Notes under the pieces: generated by a model
What the model saw: the letters and a program-made list of their open reading frames with translations, nothing else
What the model was told of the DNA's origin: nothing
Databases searched by the model: none
In this document: one piece after another, positions 35,802-44,669 of the stretch
Layout: each line of letters opens with the position of its first letter
How positions within the stretch are numbered: position 1 is the first letter of the stretch
Assembly: GCF_010450875.1 (NCBI RefSeq)
Contig: NZ_CP048422.1
Coordinates: 62,001 to 126,000, forward strand
DNA from: Sphingomonas insulae
GTDB taxonomy: Bacteria; Pseudomonadota; Alphaproteobacteria; Sphingomonadales; Sphingomonadaceae
Reading direction: 5' to 3'
DNA: 64,000 nt
Made by a program: the position numbers and the translations under genes

Positions 35802-38149
35802 CTAGGCGGCCTTTGCCAGCCGTGCCGGCAGCAGCCGGGCGATCGCATCGAATTCGACGGGCTTGCTGAGCAGGAAACCCTGGATGCTGTCGCAGCCCTG
35901 GCCACGCAGGCAGCCGAGCTGGTCGGCATCCTCGACGCCCTCTGCCGTGATCTCCATATGCAGGGCCGCGGCAAGGTCGACGATCGCGCGCACGATCGCG
36001 GCACTGCTCGCATCGTCGGCGACGTGGGTGACGAACGAGCGATCGATCTTGATCTTGTCGAACGGAAAGCTGCGCAGGTAGCTGAGCGAGGAGTAACCGG
36101 TGCCGAAATCGTCCAGCGCGACCCGGACGCCGACATTGCGCAGCTGATGCAGCAGCGCCAGCACGTGGTCCTCACCGTCCAGGAATACCGATTCGGTGAT
36201 CTCGACCTCCAGCCGGCGTGCGGGCAAACCACTGCGCGACAGCGCCTGCATGACGATCGCGGCAAAGCCCTGGCTGCGGAACTGCAGCGGCGACACGTTG
36301 ATGGCGACGCGGACATGGTCGGGCCAGTCGACCGCGTGGCGGCACGCCTCGTGCAGGACCCATTCGCCGATGCCGCCGATCAGGCCGGTATCCTCGGCCA
36401 CCGGGATGAACTCGACGGGCGACACCTCGCCGCGGGTCGGATGGTGCCAGCGTAGCAACGCTTCGAATCCCCCGATCCGGTCGGCCTTCAGGTCATAGAT
36501 CGGTTGGAAATTGAGCCGGAACTGGCCGGTCATCAACGCCTCGCGCAGGTCCAGTTCCATCTGCCGGCGCTTGCGCGCGGCGATGTCGAGCGCCTCTTCG
36601 AAGAAGCGGAAGACGCCGCGGCCGTCCTTTTTCGCGCGGTACAGCGCCAGGTCGGCGTTCTTCAGCAGCTGGTCGGGGTCGGTGCCGTCGGCTGGCGCCA
36701 TCGCGATGCCGATGCTGAAGCCCGAAGCGATCCGATGGCCCGCCGCCTCCAGCGGACGCGAGACCGCATCGAGGATCGCCTGCGCCAGCCCGCGCGGCCG
36801 ATCCGCCTCGACGGACCCCGACAGGATGATCGCGAATTCGTCGCCGCCCAGCCGGGATACGAGCCCGTCCGGCGCCAGCCGGGTCAGCAGCGTGCCCAGC
36901 GTACACAGCAGCGCATCGCCGACCGGATGGCCCAGCGTGTCGTTGACCCCCTTGAACCCGTCGAGGTCGAGGCACAGCACGGCGACCTGCTGCCCCCCCT
37001 GCCCGCGCGCGACGTGCGGGCGAGGGCCTGATCCAGCGCCTGGCGGAACGAGGTGCGGTTGGGCAGGCCGGTCAGCGTGTCGTGGAAGGCGAGATGCGAA
37101 ATGCGGTTCTCGCGGTCGACGATGCCCTGCGACATGCGGTTGAAGGACTGCGCGAGGCGGCCGATCTCGTCTTCGCCGGTGACCGTCACCTCGGTGCGGG
37201 CGCCCTCTTCGAGCGTGCGCGCCGCGGCGTCGAGTTCGAACAACGGCTGCGTGATCTTGCGGGCGAGCCGCAGGCTGCCGAATACGACCAGCGCGATACC
37301 GATCAGGCCGGCAAGCGCCAGCCCGACCTGCAGCGGCAGATAGGGGGCGAGCGCCGCCTGCAACGGATAGCGGATCAGCAAGGCGGCATCGGCCCTGCCG
37401 TTCGGCCCGGCAAGCGGCTTGGCGATGGTGAAGGCGCGACCGCTGGGCAAGGCGAGCGTCATCAGCGACCGTTCGCGCTGCGAGGCGGCGACCAGCGCAT
37501 CGACGCCCGGATCGGCGTCGATCGAACCGTCCATCGACTGCCAGCTGCCGGCACCATCGCGGTACAGCATGGTCGCGGTGAGCGGGATCGCCGACAGCCG
37601 TTCGAGCCCGCGCATCTCCGCTGCGTCCAGCGGAAGCGCGAGCACGACCGAACCGATCTGCATCGGCGCCAGCACCGGCGACACGACGACGCGATAGATG
37701 CGGCCTTGCGAGACCAGCACCGCATCGTGGCGGCCGCCCTGCATCTGATCGGGCAGATCGGCAATGGTCGTCGCCAGCGGTCCGGTCGCGCCGATCACGC
37801 TGCCGTCCTGTTCGACCAGCATCGCGCGCTGCACCCCGGCGCGGGCGCGCAGCGTCGCTAGGGCCGATTCGATCGTCGGCCGGTCGCCGGTCGCCACCGC
37901 CGTGCGAAAGCCAAAATCGCGCGACAGGACGTCCGCGGTTCCCGTCAGCGTCTTCGCCCTCAGCGCCCACAATCCGTCGTAGACGCTGCCGCTCGCCGCC
38001 AGTTCCGCGGACACGGACGCGCGCGCATGCGTCCAGATCATCACCTGTGCCGTGACGCCCAGTACCGCCAGCGCAAGCGCGAACATCCCGGTGTACAGCA
38101 CCGCCAACCGCCCCCTGAGCGTGCGAAACCGCAGGCGAGGCATGGGCAT
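35802..38149 (-). pseudogene. Membrane GGDEF-EAL protein with frameshift in a G tract
   Basis: Two frames join into one c-di-GMP enzyme of about 780 residues. The first, from ATG 38149, has a membrane segment (residues 15-38), a periplasmic sensor domain, a second membrane segment, HAMP (LEEGARTEVTVTGEDEIGRL) and the start of GGDEF (FHDTLTGLPNRTSFRQAL). The second resumes at LCLDLDGFKGVND and has RLGGDEFAII, then EAL motifs GFEALLRWHHP, EVEITES, ALDDFGTGYSSL and AEGVED. The shift lies at a run of seven G (minus strand, 36993-36999); eight would restore the frame. ATG 38149 overlaps the cupredoxin stop (TGATG). Confidence 0.82.
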
Positions 38150-38742
38150 CAGCGGCGGATCGTCAGCGTCGTGGCATAGCCGGCGGCCGGAACCGTCGCC
38201 GCCTGACTCAGGGTGTTGCCAGCGGCGCGGACCGACGGAGACCACAATCGCACCGTCACCGGCCCGGCGGGCACGCCCGCGATCGTCACGCGACCGGCCG
38301 TATCGGTCCGCGCATAGAATGGCGTGGCGGTGACGATGACGAAGCCGCTCATTGTATCATGGATATTGCAGCCGAGGGCGACGACGCCGGGCGTATCGAA
38401 CACGATGCTGCGCTGGTCCTCGCGTCCGTACAGCTTGAGGTCGAACCGCTTGGCCTTGGAAAACGAATAGACGTGATGCCGCACGAGATCGCGGTTGGGA
38501 AACGCGACCTGCGCACCGACCGGCACGATCAGCACATGCGGCTGAAACGCGATCTGCTTCTGCTCCATGACATAGGGTCCATGCGGCACGGGACGCCCCG
38601 CGGCCGTGCTGTCGATCAGCACGACGCCGTCGGTCAGGGGCGATCCGTCGGCGTTGCGGACGGTGATCGACACCGTCGCGGCACCGGCCCCGGCGGACAG
38701 GGACATTAGGACCGAAGCGGCCAAAATGGACTTGCAGTACAT
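38149..38742 (-). CDS. Exported cupredoxin-like protein (methylamine-utilization type)
   Basis: A 197-residue periplasmic protein with a signal peptide (cleavage after AGAGA, about residue 21). The plastocyanin-like domain shows FPNRDLVRHHVYSFSKAKRF and LGCNIHDTMSGF: His89/90, Cys125, His128 and Met131 match type-1 copper ligands with the CX2HX2M spacing of amicyanin. A carboxypeptidase-regulatory-like beta domain follows (TDTAGRVTIAGVPAGPVTV). It is coupled by TGATG to the GGDEF-EAL gene and divergent from the DUF3034 gene with 85 bases between. Confidence 0.83.
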   Translation of the reverse strand: MYCKSILAASVLMSLSAGAGAATVSITVRNADGSPLTDGVVLIDSTAAGRPVPHGPYVMEQKQIAFQPHVLIVPVGAQVAFPNRDLVRHHVYSFSKAKRFDLKLYGREDQRSIVFDTPGVVALGCNIHDTMSGFVIVTATPFYARTDTAGRVTIAGVPAGPVTVRLWSPSVRAAGNTLSQAATVPAAGYATTLTIRR

Positions 38743-38827
38743 CCAAGGCCTGTAGAACGGGCGACATTGCCGAATTCTAAAGGCCGCCCTTACCGAACGT
38801 TTACCACATCGGCTGCACAGGCGGGTC

Positions 38828-39712
38828 ATGTCGGGAACGAACACGATACGCCTGGCCACGATGCTGGCCGCGCTCACGATGCTGGCCGGGCCTGCCGCTG
38901 CCAACCAGCGACGTGGCGGCGGCAAGCTGCTGCTCACCAACGGTGTGTCGACGGTCGATGGCGCGGCGGGCGGCGGCCTTGCATCCTGGGCGGTGATCGC
39001 GGGCAACGAAACCGAAGACGGGATCGGCGGCACCGCGCATGCCACCTATGTCGCGCTGCCCGATTTCGATCTGAGCAGCGCGGGGGCCGCGATCGGCCTG
39101 TCCGACCGGATCGAGCTGTCCTATGCCTATCAGCGGTTCGACACCCGTGCCGCGGGCGCGGCACTGGGCCTCGGTCGCGGCTTTACGTTCGGACAGCATA
39201 TCGTCGGTGCCAAGGTCAAGCTGGTCGGCGATGCCGTCTGGGCGCAGGACACGATGCTGCCACAGGTTTCCGCGGGCGTGCAGTACCGGATCGCCGAACG
39301 ACGCGCCGTGGTGAAGGCGGTCGGAGCCGACGGGGACAAGAGCGCAGACTTTTACGTCGCCGCCACCAAATTGTGGTTGGCGCAGGGCATCGTCGCGGAT
39401 GCGACGCTGCGCCTGACCAAGGCCAACCAGTTCGGCCTGCTCGGCTTTGGCGGGCCGCGGCAGAACGACCGGACCGCACAGTTCGAAGGGTCGCTCGCCA
39501 AGATGCTGACCCGCAAGCTGGTCGTCGGCGCGGAATATCGCACGAAGCCCGACAATCTGGGCTTCGCCGAAGAAGACGACAGCTACGACCTGTTCGCGGC
39601 CTGGGCGGTGCATCGCAACGTGTCGCTCACCGCCGCTTACGTCGACCTCGGCGATATCGCGACCGTACGCAACCAGCGCGGCCTGTTCCTGTCCGTGCAG
39701 GGCGGGTTCTGA
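38828..39712 (+). CDS. DUF3034 outer-membrane-type protein
   Basis: A 294-residue protein with a signal peptide (cleavage after GPAAA, about residue 25). It begins LLLTNGVSTVDGAAGGGLAS and contains LSYAYQRFDTR, PQVSAGVQYRIAERR and VVGAEYRTKPDNLGFAEEDD, the DUF3034 pattern, and ends in Phe after strand-like segments (GLFLSVQGGF). That is consistent with a barrel in the outer membrane. Function unknown; it recurs beside cupredoxin and truncated-globin genes in proteobacteria, as here. Confidence 0.82.
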   Translation: MSGTNTIRLATMLAALTMLAGPAAANQRRGGGKLLLTNGVSTVDGAAGGGLASWAVIAGNETEDGIGGTAHATYVALPDFDLSSAGAAIGLSDRIELSYAYQRFDTRAAGAALGLGRGFTFGQHIVGAKVKLVGDAVWAQDTMLPQVSAGVQYRIAERRAVVKAVGADGDKSADFYVAATKLWLAQGIVADATLRLTKANQFGLLGFGGPRQNDRTAQFEGSLAKMLTRKLVVGAEYRTKPDNLGFAEEDDSYDLFAAWAVHRNVSLTAAYVDLGDIATVRNQRGLFLSVQGGF

Positions 39713-39755
39713 CCCCACCCGTCCACCTCTCCTCTTCGCCCCCCGAGACCCGATC

Positions 39756-40244
39756 ATGATCGTCCCCCTGCTGCTCCTCAGCCTGCAAGTCGCGCCTCCC
39801 GCCGACGAACAGCCGGTCGCACCCTATGTCCAGTCCGATGCCAATGCCGGCGCCACGCCGTTCAAGGGTGACGGCATGTGGCGCGCCTTTCATCAACAGG
39901 CCGGCGTCGATCGGATCGTCGATGGCCTGGTGGCGCGCAATATCGTCGATCCGCGGATCAGCGACATCTTCAAGGGCCAGGACCTTGTCCGCCTGCGCCG
40001 CGTATTGAAGGAGCAGTTCTGTTATATCCTGGGCGGCGGCTGCCGATACACCGGACGGGCGATGCGGCCCGCGCATGCCGACATGGGCGTGCAGCATGCG
40101 GATCTGGCCGCGCTGGTCGAGAATCTGCAGGCTGCGATGCGCGAGGAACATGTCGGCTTCGCCGCTCAGAACCGGTTTCTGGCCAAGCTGGCGCCCATGG
40201 ATCGCGACATCGTGAAGATTCGCGGACCACGTCCCAAAGAGTGA
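39756..40244 (+). CDS. Exported group I truncated haemoglobin
   Basis: A 162-residue protein with a short N-terminal signal (MIVPLLLLSLQVAPP). The globin region has FHQQAGVDRIVDGLVARNIV, LKEQFCYILGGGCRYTG and the haem-binding MRPAHADMGV with proximal His107, then LAALVENLQAAMRE. Group I globins bind O2, CO or NO. Most are cytoplasmic; an export signal is unusual and points to a periplasmic gas or redox role. It follows DUF3034 after 43 bases, so they are likely co-transcribed. Confidence 0.85.
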   Translation: MIVPLLLLSLQVAPPADEQPVAPYVQSDANAGATPFKGDGMWRAFHQQAGVDRIVDGLVARNIVDPRISDIFKGQDLVRLRRVLKEQFCYILGGGCRYTGRAMRPAHADMGVQHADLAALVENLQAAMREEHVGFAAQNRFLAKLAPMDRDIVKIRGPRPKE

Positions 40245-40356
40245 CCGACACCGCGCGAACGCATTCCCCCAATCCTCCTCAAAATGGTTTTGTTACAGAT
40301 CGTTAAGTGACCACACCCGATGCCCCACCCACAGCGTGGCGCTGGAAGGAGTGGAT

Positions 40357-42942
40357 GTGGATCGTTGGGACGAGAGGGGGTTCGACCGCGTCGAAACGTA
40401 CGACGTCGCAGACTGCGGCATCGGGTCGGTGCGGCACCGTGCATCCCCTGGTGGCACGAGCGCATCCATTGCCGGCGGCAATCGCACGCTCCCATTGATC
40501 GATGCGCTGAGCAGGGCGCGGATCGGCCTGCTGCACCTCGACCGCGAGCAGCGCGCGCTGAACGTCAATGCCCGCTTCTGCGAATTGACGGGCCGCCGTG
40601 CCGCCGATCTGTCCAGCCTTTCGCTGGAAAGCTTCATCCATGCTGACGACCTGCCGCAGGTGCTGGCGACCTATCGTGCCCATATGGCGCGATCCGCCCC
40701 GTTCGAGGTGGAAACGCGCTTCATACGCCCGGACGGCAGCGTGATCTGGTGCGAGGTCAACGTCTCTTTCGTCTGCGATAGCGCGGGCATCGCCGCCTCT
40801 ACCATCACGCTGGCGCAGGACGTCACCGCGCGCCGGGCGGCCGAGGCCGAACTGCGCGAGAGCGAGGAACATTATCGCCATACCGTCGAACTCAATCCGC
40901 AGATCAGCTGGACCGCGCGCGCCGATGGCCAGATCGATGCGGTGAGTTCGCAATGGACGGTGGTGACCGGCGGCGAGGCTTGCGATGCGATGGGCGGCCG
41001 CTGGCTGGCCTCGCTCCACCCCGACGACGTCGCGCCGACAGAAAGCATCTGGGCACAGGCCATCGCGACCAGGGGGACGGTGGACGTCGAATACCGGCTG
41101 CGCACGCCGCATTGCGGCTATCGCTGGTTCAGGGCACGCGCCGCGGCGCGGCTGGACGCGGCTGGCGAGGTCCTGCGCTGGTATGGCACCCTGGAGGACA
41201 TCCACGACCGCAAACTGACCGAGGATGCCTTGCGCGAAAGCGAGGAGCGGTTCCGGCTGGCCGCCCATGCCGCCGGACTCGGCATCTGGGATTACGACGC
41301 GCTGGGAGATCGGCGCGAATGGTCCGACGAGTTCAAGGCTATGCTGGGCCTGCCATTGTCCCAGCCGGCGAGTGTCGACGTGGCGCTGGCGCTGGTCATT
41401 CCGGCCGACCGCCACCGGTTGCAGGCGCTGGTGTCCGCCGTCGAGGCGGGCGACGGGAATCATCGTTTCGAGACGATGCTGCGCATCCATCGCGCCGATA
41501 CCGGCGAGGAACGCTGGATCAAGACCGGCGGATGGCGGATCGAGGCGCCATCGGGCGTGTTGAGCCGGGTGCTCGTCACCACCCGCGACGTCACCGAGGA
41601 ACGCACCGCCGAGGATCGGATCCGCTTTGCCGCGCATCACGATGCGCTGACCGGCCTGCCCAATCGGGCGGCGTTCGGCGAGCGGCTGGAAAGCGCGATC
41701 GAACAGGCCGAGCGATTGGGCCATGGATTGGCGCTGGTGCTGTTCGATGTGGATCACCTGAAGGAAACGAACGATACGGTCGGTCACGATGCGGGCGATG
41801 TCGTGCTGCGTACCTTCGGCGAACGGCTGCGCGGTGCGTTGGGCGACCACTGTGCGCTCGCCCGCCTGGGTGGCGACGAATTCGGTGCGGTCATCGAACA
41901 TGACGGCGATGCGGGGCGGGTCATCGCAAGCGTACAGGCGGCGTTGCGGGTGGTGCGCGAACCCTTGTCGCACGACGGCCGGATCCTCGATTGCCAAGCG
42001 ACCGCGGGCGGTTCGCTGTTTCCCACGCATGGCGCCAACGCGGCCGAACTGCTGAAGTCCGCCGATATCGCGCTCTATGCCGCCAAGGCGCAGGCGCGAG
42101 GCAGTCTGGCGACGTTCGAGCCACACATGCGCGCCGACCTGCAACGCCGTTCATCGATGTTGAGCATCGCCCGCGACGTCATCCGCGATGACCGGCTGAT
42201 GCCCTTCTACCAGCCCAAGGTGGCGCTCGACAGCGGCCACGTCTGCGGGTTCGAGGCGCTGCTGCGCTGGCGTCACCCGTCGCTGGGGCCGCAATCGCCC
42301 GCGACCATCGCCGCTGCGTTCGAGGACCTGGAACTGGCGATCGACCTGAGCGAGCAAATGCTGTCGGCGATCGTCGCGGACATGCGGCGCTGGCTGGACG
42401 ACGGCATCGACTTCGGGCGGATCGCCTTCAACCTGTCACCGGCCGAATTCCGCCGCGAGGATCTGGCCGACCGCATTCTCGGGCGGCTGGTACGCGCCCG
42501 GGTGCCGGTGGAACGGCTGGAGCTGGAGGTAACGGAAACCGTCTTCGTCGGGCGTGGCGCGGAATGCGTCGCGACTACGCTGGAGACGTTCAGCCGCGAG
42601 GGCGTGCACATCGCGCTGGACGATTTCGGTACCGGCTATGCCTCGCTGACCCACCTCAAGGCGTTTCCCGTCCACACCATCAAGATCGACCGAAGCTTCG
42701 TCAGCAATCTCGACACCGATCCGGGCGATGCGGCGATCATAGATGCGGTGGTCGCGCTGGGCCACCGACTGGGCATGACGGTGGTGGCGGAGGGTGTCGA
42801 GACCGCCGCGCAGGCGCGCTACCTGCTCGACCGGGGATGCGACATGGCGCAGGGATATCTGTTCGGGAAGAGCGTGCCGCGCGAACTCGTACCGGACGCA
42901 TTGCACCGCGCGATGGCGATGCGGCAGGTCGGCTGGCGCTAG
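40357..42942 (+). CDS. PAS-GGDEF-EAL c-di-GMP signalling protein
   Basis: About 861 residues, cytoplasmic (no membrane segment). Three PAS domains come first (near residues 50-160, 170-290 and 300-410; endings such as TLAQDVTARRAAEAELRESE). GGDEF follows (HHDALTGLPNRAAFGERLE, ARLGGDEFGAVIE), then EAL (GFEALLRWRHPSLGPQSPA, EVTETVF, ALDDFGTGYASL, IKIDRSFVSNL, AEGVETAAQ). Both catalytic signatures are intact, so it could make or degrade c-di-GMP. GTG 40357 has GGAAGGA six bases upstream; GTG 40336 is an alternative. Its TAG overlaps the convergent gene's TAG. Confidence 0.9.
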   Translation: MDRWDERGFDRVETYDVADCGIGSVRHRASPGGTSASIAGGNRTLPLIDALSRARIGLLHLDREQRALNVNARFCELTGRRAADLSSLSLESFIHADDLPQVLATYRAHMARSAPFEVETRFIRPDGSVIWCEVNVSFVCDSAGIAASTITLAQDVTARRAAEAELRESEEHYRHTVELNPQISWTARADGQIDAVSSQWTVVTGGEACDAMGGRWLASLHPDDVAPTESIWAQAIATRGTVDVEYRLRTPHCGYRWFRARAAARLDAAGEVLRWYGTLEDIHDRKLTEDALRESEERFRLAAHAAGLGIWDYDALGDRREWSDEFKAMLGLPLSQPASVDVALALVIPADRHRLQALVSAVEAGDGNHRFETMLRIHRADTGEERWIKTGGWRIEAPSGVLSRVLVTTRDVTEERTAEDRIRFAAHHDALTGLPNRAAFGERLESAIEQAERLGHGLALVLFDVDHLKETNDTVGHDAGDVVLRTFGERLRGALGDHCALARLGGDEFGAVIEHDGDAGRVIASVQAALRVVREPLSHDGRILDCQATAGGSLFPTHGANAAELLKSADIALYAAKAQARGSLATFEPHMRADLQRRSSMLSIARDVIRDDRLMPFYQPKVALDSGHVCGFEALLRWRHPSLGPQSPATIAAAFEDLELAIDLSEQMLSAIVADMRRWLDDGIDFGRIAFNLSPAEFRREDLADRILGRLVRARVPVERLELEVTETVFVGRGAECVATTLETFSREGVHIALDDFGTGYASLTHLKAFPVHTIKIDRSFVSNLDTDPGDAAIIDAVVALGHRLGMTVVAEGVETAAQARYLLDRGCDMAQGYLFGKSVPRELVPDALHRAMAMRQVGWR

Positions 42943-44669
42943 CGGCGGCGACGCTCCAGCCACCACGTCAGGCCGACGGCAGCGAGGAACAGCAGGAACC
43001 AGCGCCATGACGGTGCATGGTCGTCCCCCCGCGCCCCGGCGATCGACGCGGCACGATCGCCGACCAGCGCCAGCGTCGCATCGCGTCGCTCGGCGGCGCG
43101 CACCTGTGGCAAGGCGCCGGCGGCATGGATGTAGCGCAGGCCGCCGGCGATGCGGTGCCAGCCGGGCAGCCGTGGCCAATATCCCGCGCAGCCTCGTGCG
43201 GCAGGATCGGCGAGCAATGCGGTCGTCGCGCCATCGGGTGCGACGGCAGTGGCGCCGGCGGCGGGGATATCGCAGACGATCGTGCGCTGCCCGGCCCAGG
43301 CAAGCGTCTCGGAGCCGGGACCGGCACCGGAGGAGCCGGCGCGCCCGATCGTCGTGGCGAGCGTGCTCCAGAGGTCGGCATAGGCATCGCCGTTGCCGCT
43401 GGTGACCAGCGCGAAGCTGTCGACCAGACTGACGATCGCCACGCGTCCGCGGCCGACATTGCGCCAGGCGGCGAACGGCGTGCCGCGTGCATCGCGGAGC
43501 AGCGGAATGCCGCCGATCGTGGTGGCGACGCGGCTGAGCTCCGGCACCTCGTCAAGCGGCGCGGCGAGCGACGCCGGGGCATCGCGGCTGCCGGGGCCGC
43601 GCCGCGCGTCGAGCGCCGCCTGGCTCGGTGCGGCGGGCGCCAGGCGCAACGGCACGATGCTGGCACCGCCGCCGGTGGCGAGCCCAGCCACCTGCCAGTT
43701 GTGCGGCACCGGCCCGGTCAGGCGCACGATCAACCCCATGCCGCCGCGCACCGCCTGCACCAGAGCGGCACGGGCGCCGCCGCCGAGTGCCGTCCAGCTG
43801 CGATCGTCGAGCACGGCGAGATCGTATCCGGCAAATGTCGTCGGTGCCTCGCCGAGCGCGAGGCCGCCGCCCACCGCCAATTGCTCCTGCGACGTCAGGC
43901 CCGCATCGGCGGCCCAACGACGCAGGAATTTGACTTCGGGCCCCGGCGCGCCGGCGAGGATCACTGCCCTGGCGGGTGCCGCCGCGACGGTGACGACCGG
44001 CACCGCTGCGGTATCGCCACCGGTCAGGCGCAACCCGAACAGCGCGATACCGGCGACCCGCGCAACGCCATGCAGGACGACGTTGCCGTCGGCGTCCGGC
44101 CGGGCGGTATCGACGACGCGGCCGGCAGGATCGACCAGGGTGGCACTGCCACCGCCCTCGATACGGGCAAGCACGTCGAAGCGCGCGCCGGGCGCAACCG
44201 GCCCGGGCGGCGTGAGCGCGACGAGTCCCCGCGGCACGGAGGGTGCGGCATAGGTCACCGTCATTCGTGCCGCTGCCGGTCGATCGCGCGCGACGAGGCC
44301 GCTGCCGACGATGCGGATCGCGGCGGCAGCGGTATGGCGGCGCAATGCGGTGGCAAGATCGGGTTCACGCTGTGCACCGGGTATGGCGCCGGCTTCGGGC
44401 AGGGCGACGATCGTTTCGCCTGTGCCGGTCTGGATCAGCCGCGGTGCACCCTCGGTCGCGATCACCAGCGTATCGGCGGTGATCTGCCGGGACGGTGCGA
44501 AGAGCGTGAGGTAGAGCGCGCCGGCGAGCACCGGCTGCAACGCGGCCAGGGCAGCGACCCGCCACGACGGGCTGCGTACCGGCGCTCCGCGCTGCCACAG
44601 CCATAAACGACACCATGCCGCGACCACCGCGATCACCAGCAGCATCGCCACGAGCCGGTCCGGGGTCAT
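42939..44669 (-). CDS. Large membrane-anchored protein at the end of the MoxR cluster
   Basis: A 576-residue protein with hydrophobic segments at the N-terminus (residues about 6-25 and 40-58) and one at the C-terminus (FLLFLAAVGLTWWLERRRR). In between is a large region with beta-sandwich-like repeats and a glutamine-amidotransferase-like stretch (YDLAVLDDRSWTALGGGARA). This is the usual last membrane protein of MoxR/DUF58/BatA/DUF4175 sets, without an assigned name. Its ATG overlaps the DUF4175 stop (ATGA), and its TAG shares CTAG with the convergent GGDEF-EAL gene. Confidence 0.8.
   Translation of the reverse strand: MTPDRLVAMLLVIAVVAAWCRLWLWQRGAPVRSPSWRVAALAALQPVLAGALYLTLFAPSRQITADTLVIATEGAPRLIQTGTGETIVALPEAGAIPGAQREPDLATALRRHTAAAAIRIVGSGLVARDRPAAARMTVTYAAPSVPRGLVALTPPGPVAPGARFDVLARIEGGGSATLVDPAGRVVDTARPDADGNVVLHGVARVAGIALFGLRLTGGDTAAVPVVTVAAAPARAVILAGAPGPEVKFLRRWAADAGLTSQEQLAVGGGLALGEAPTTFAGYDLAVLDDRSWTALGGGARAALVQAVRGGMGLIVRLTGPVPHNWQVAGLATGGGASIVPLRLAPAAPSQAALDARRGPGSRDAPASLAAPLDEVPELSRVATTIGGIPLLRDARGTPFAAWRNVGRGRVAIVSLVDSFALVTSGNGDAYADLWSTLATTIGRAGSSGAGPGSETLAWAGQRTIVCDIPAAGATAVAPDGATTALLADPAARGCAGYWPRLPGWHRIAGGLRYIHAAGALPQVRAAERRDATLALVGDRAASIAGARGDDHAPSWRWFLLFLAAVGLTWWLERRRR

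Noticed and set aside
36884..38149. Reading the N-terminal part of the GGDEF-EAL gene as an independent sensor gene
   Set aside because: It stops inside the GGDEF fold, right after a G7 tract, and the rest of the domain continues in the next frame, so a frameshift is the simpler view.
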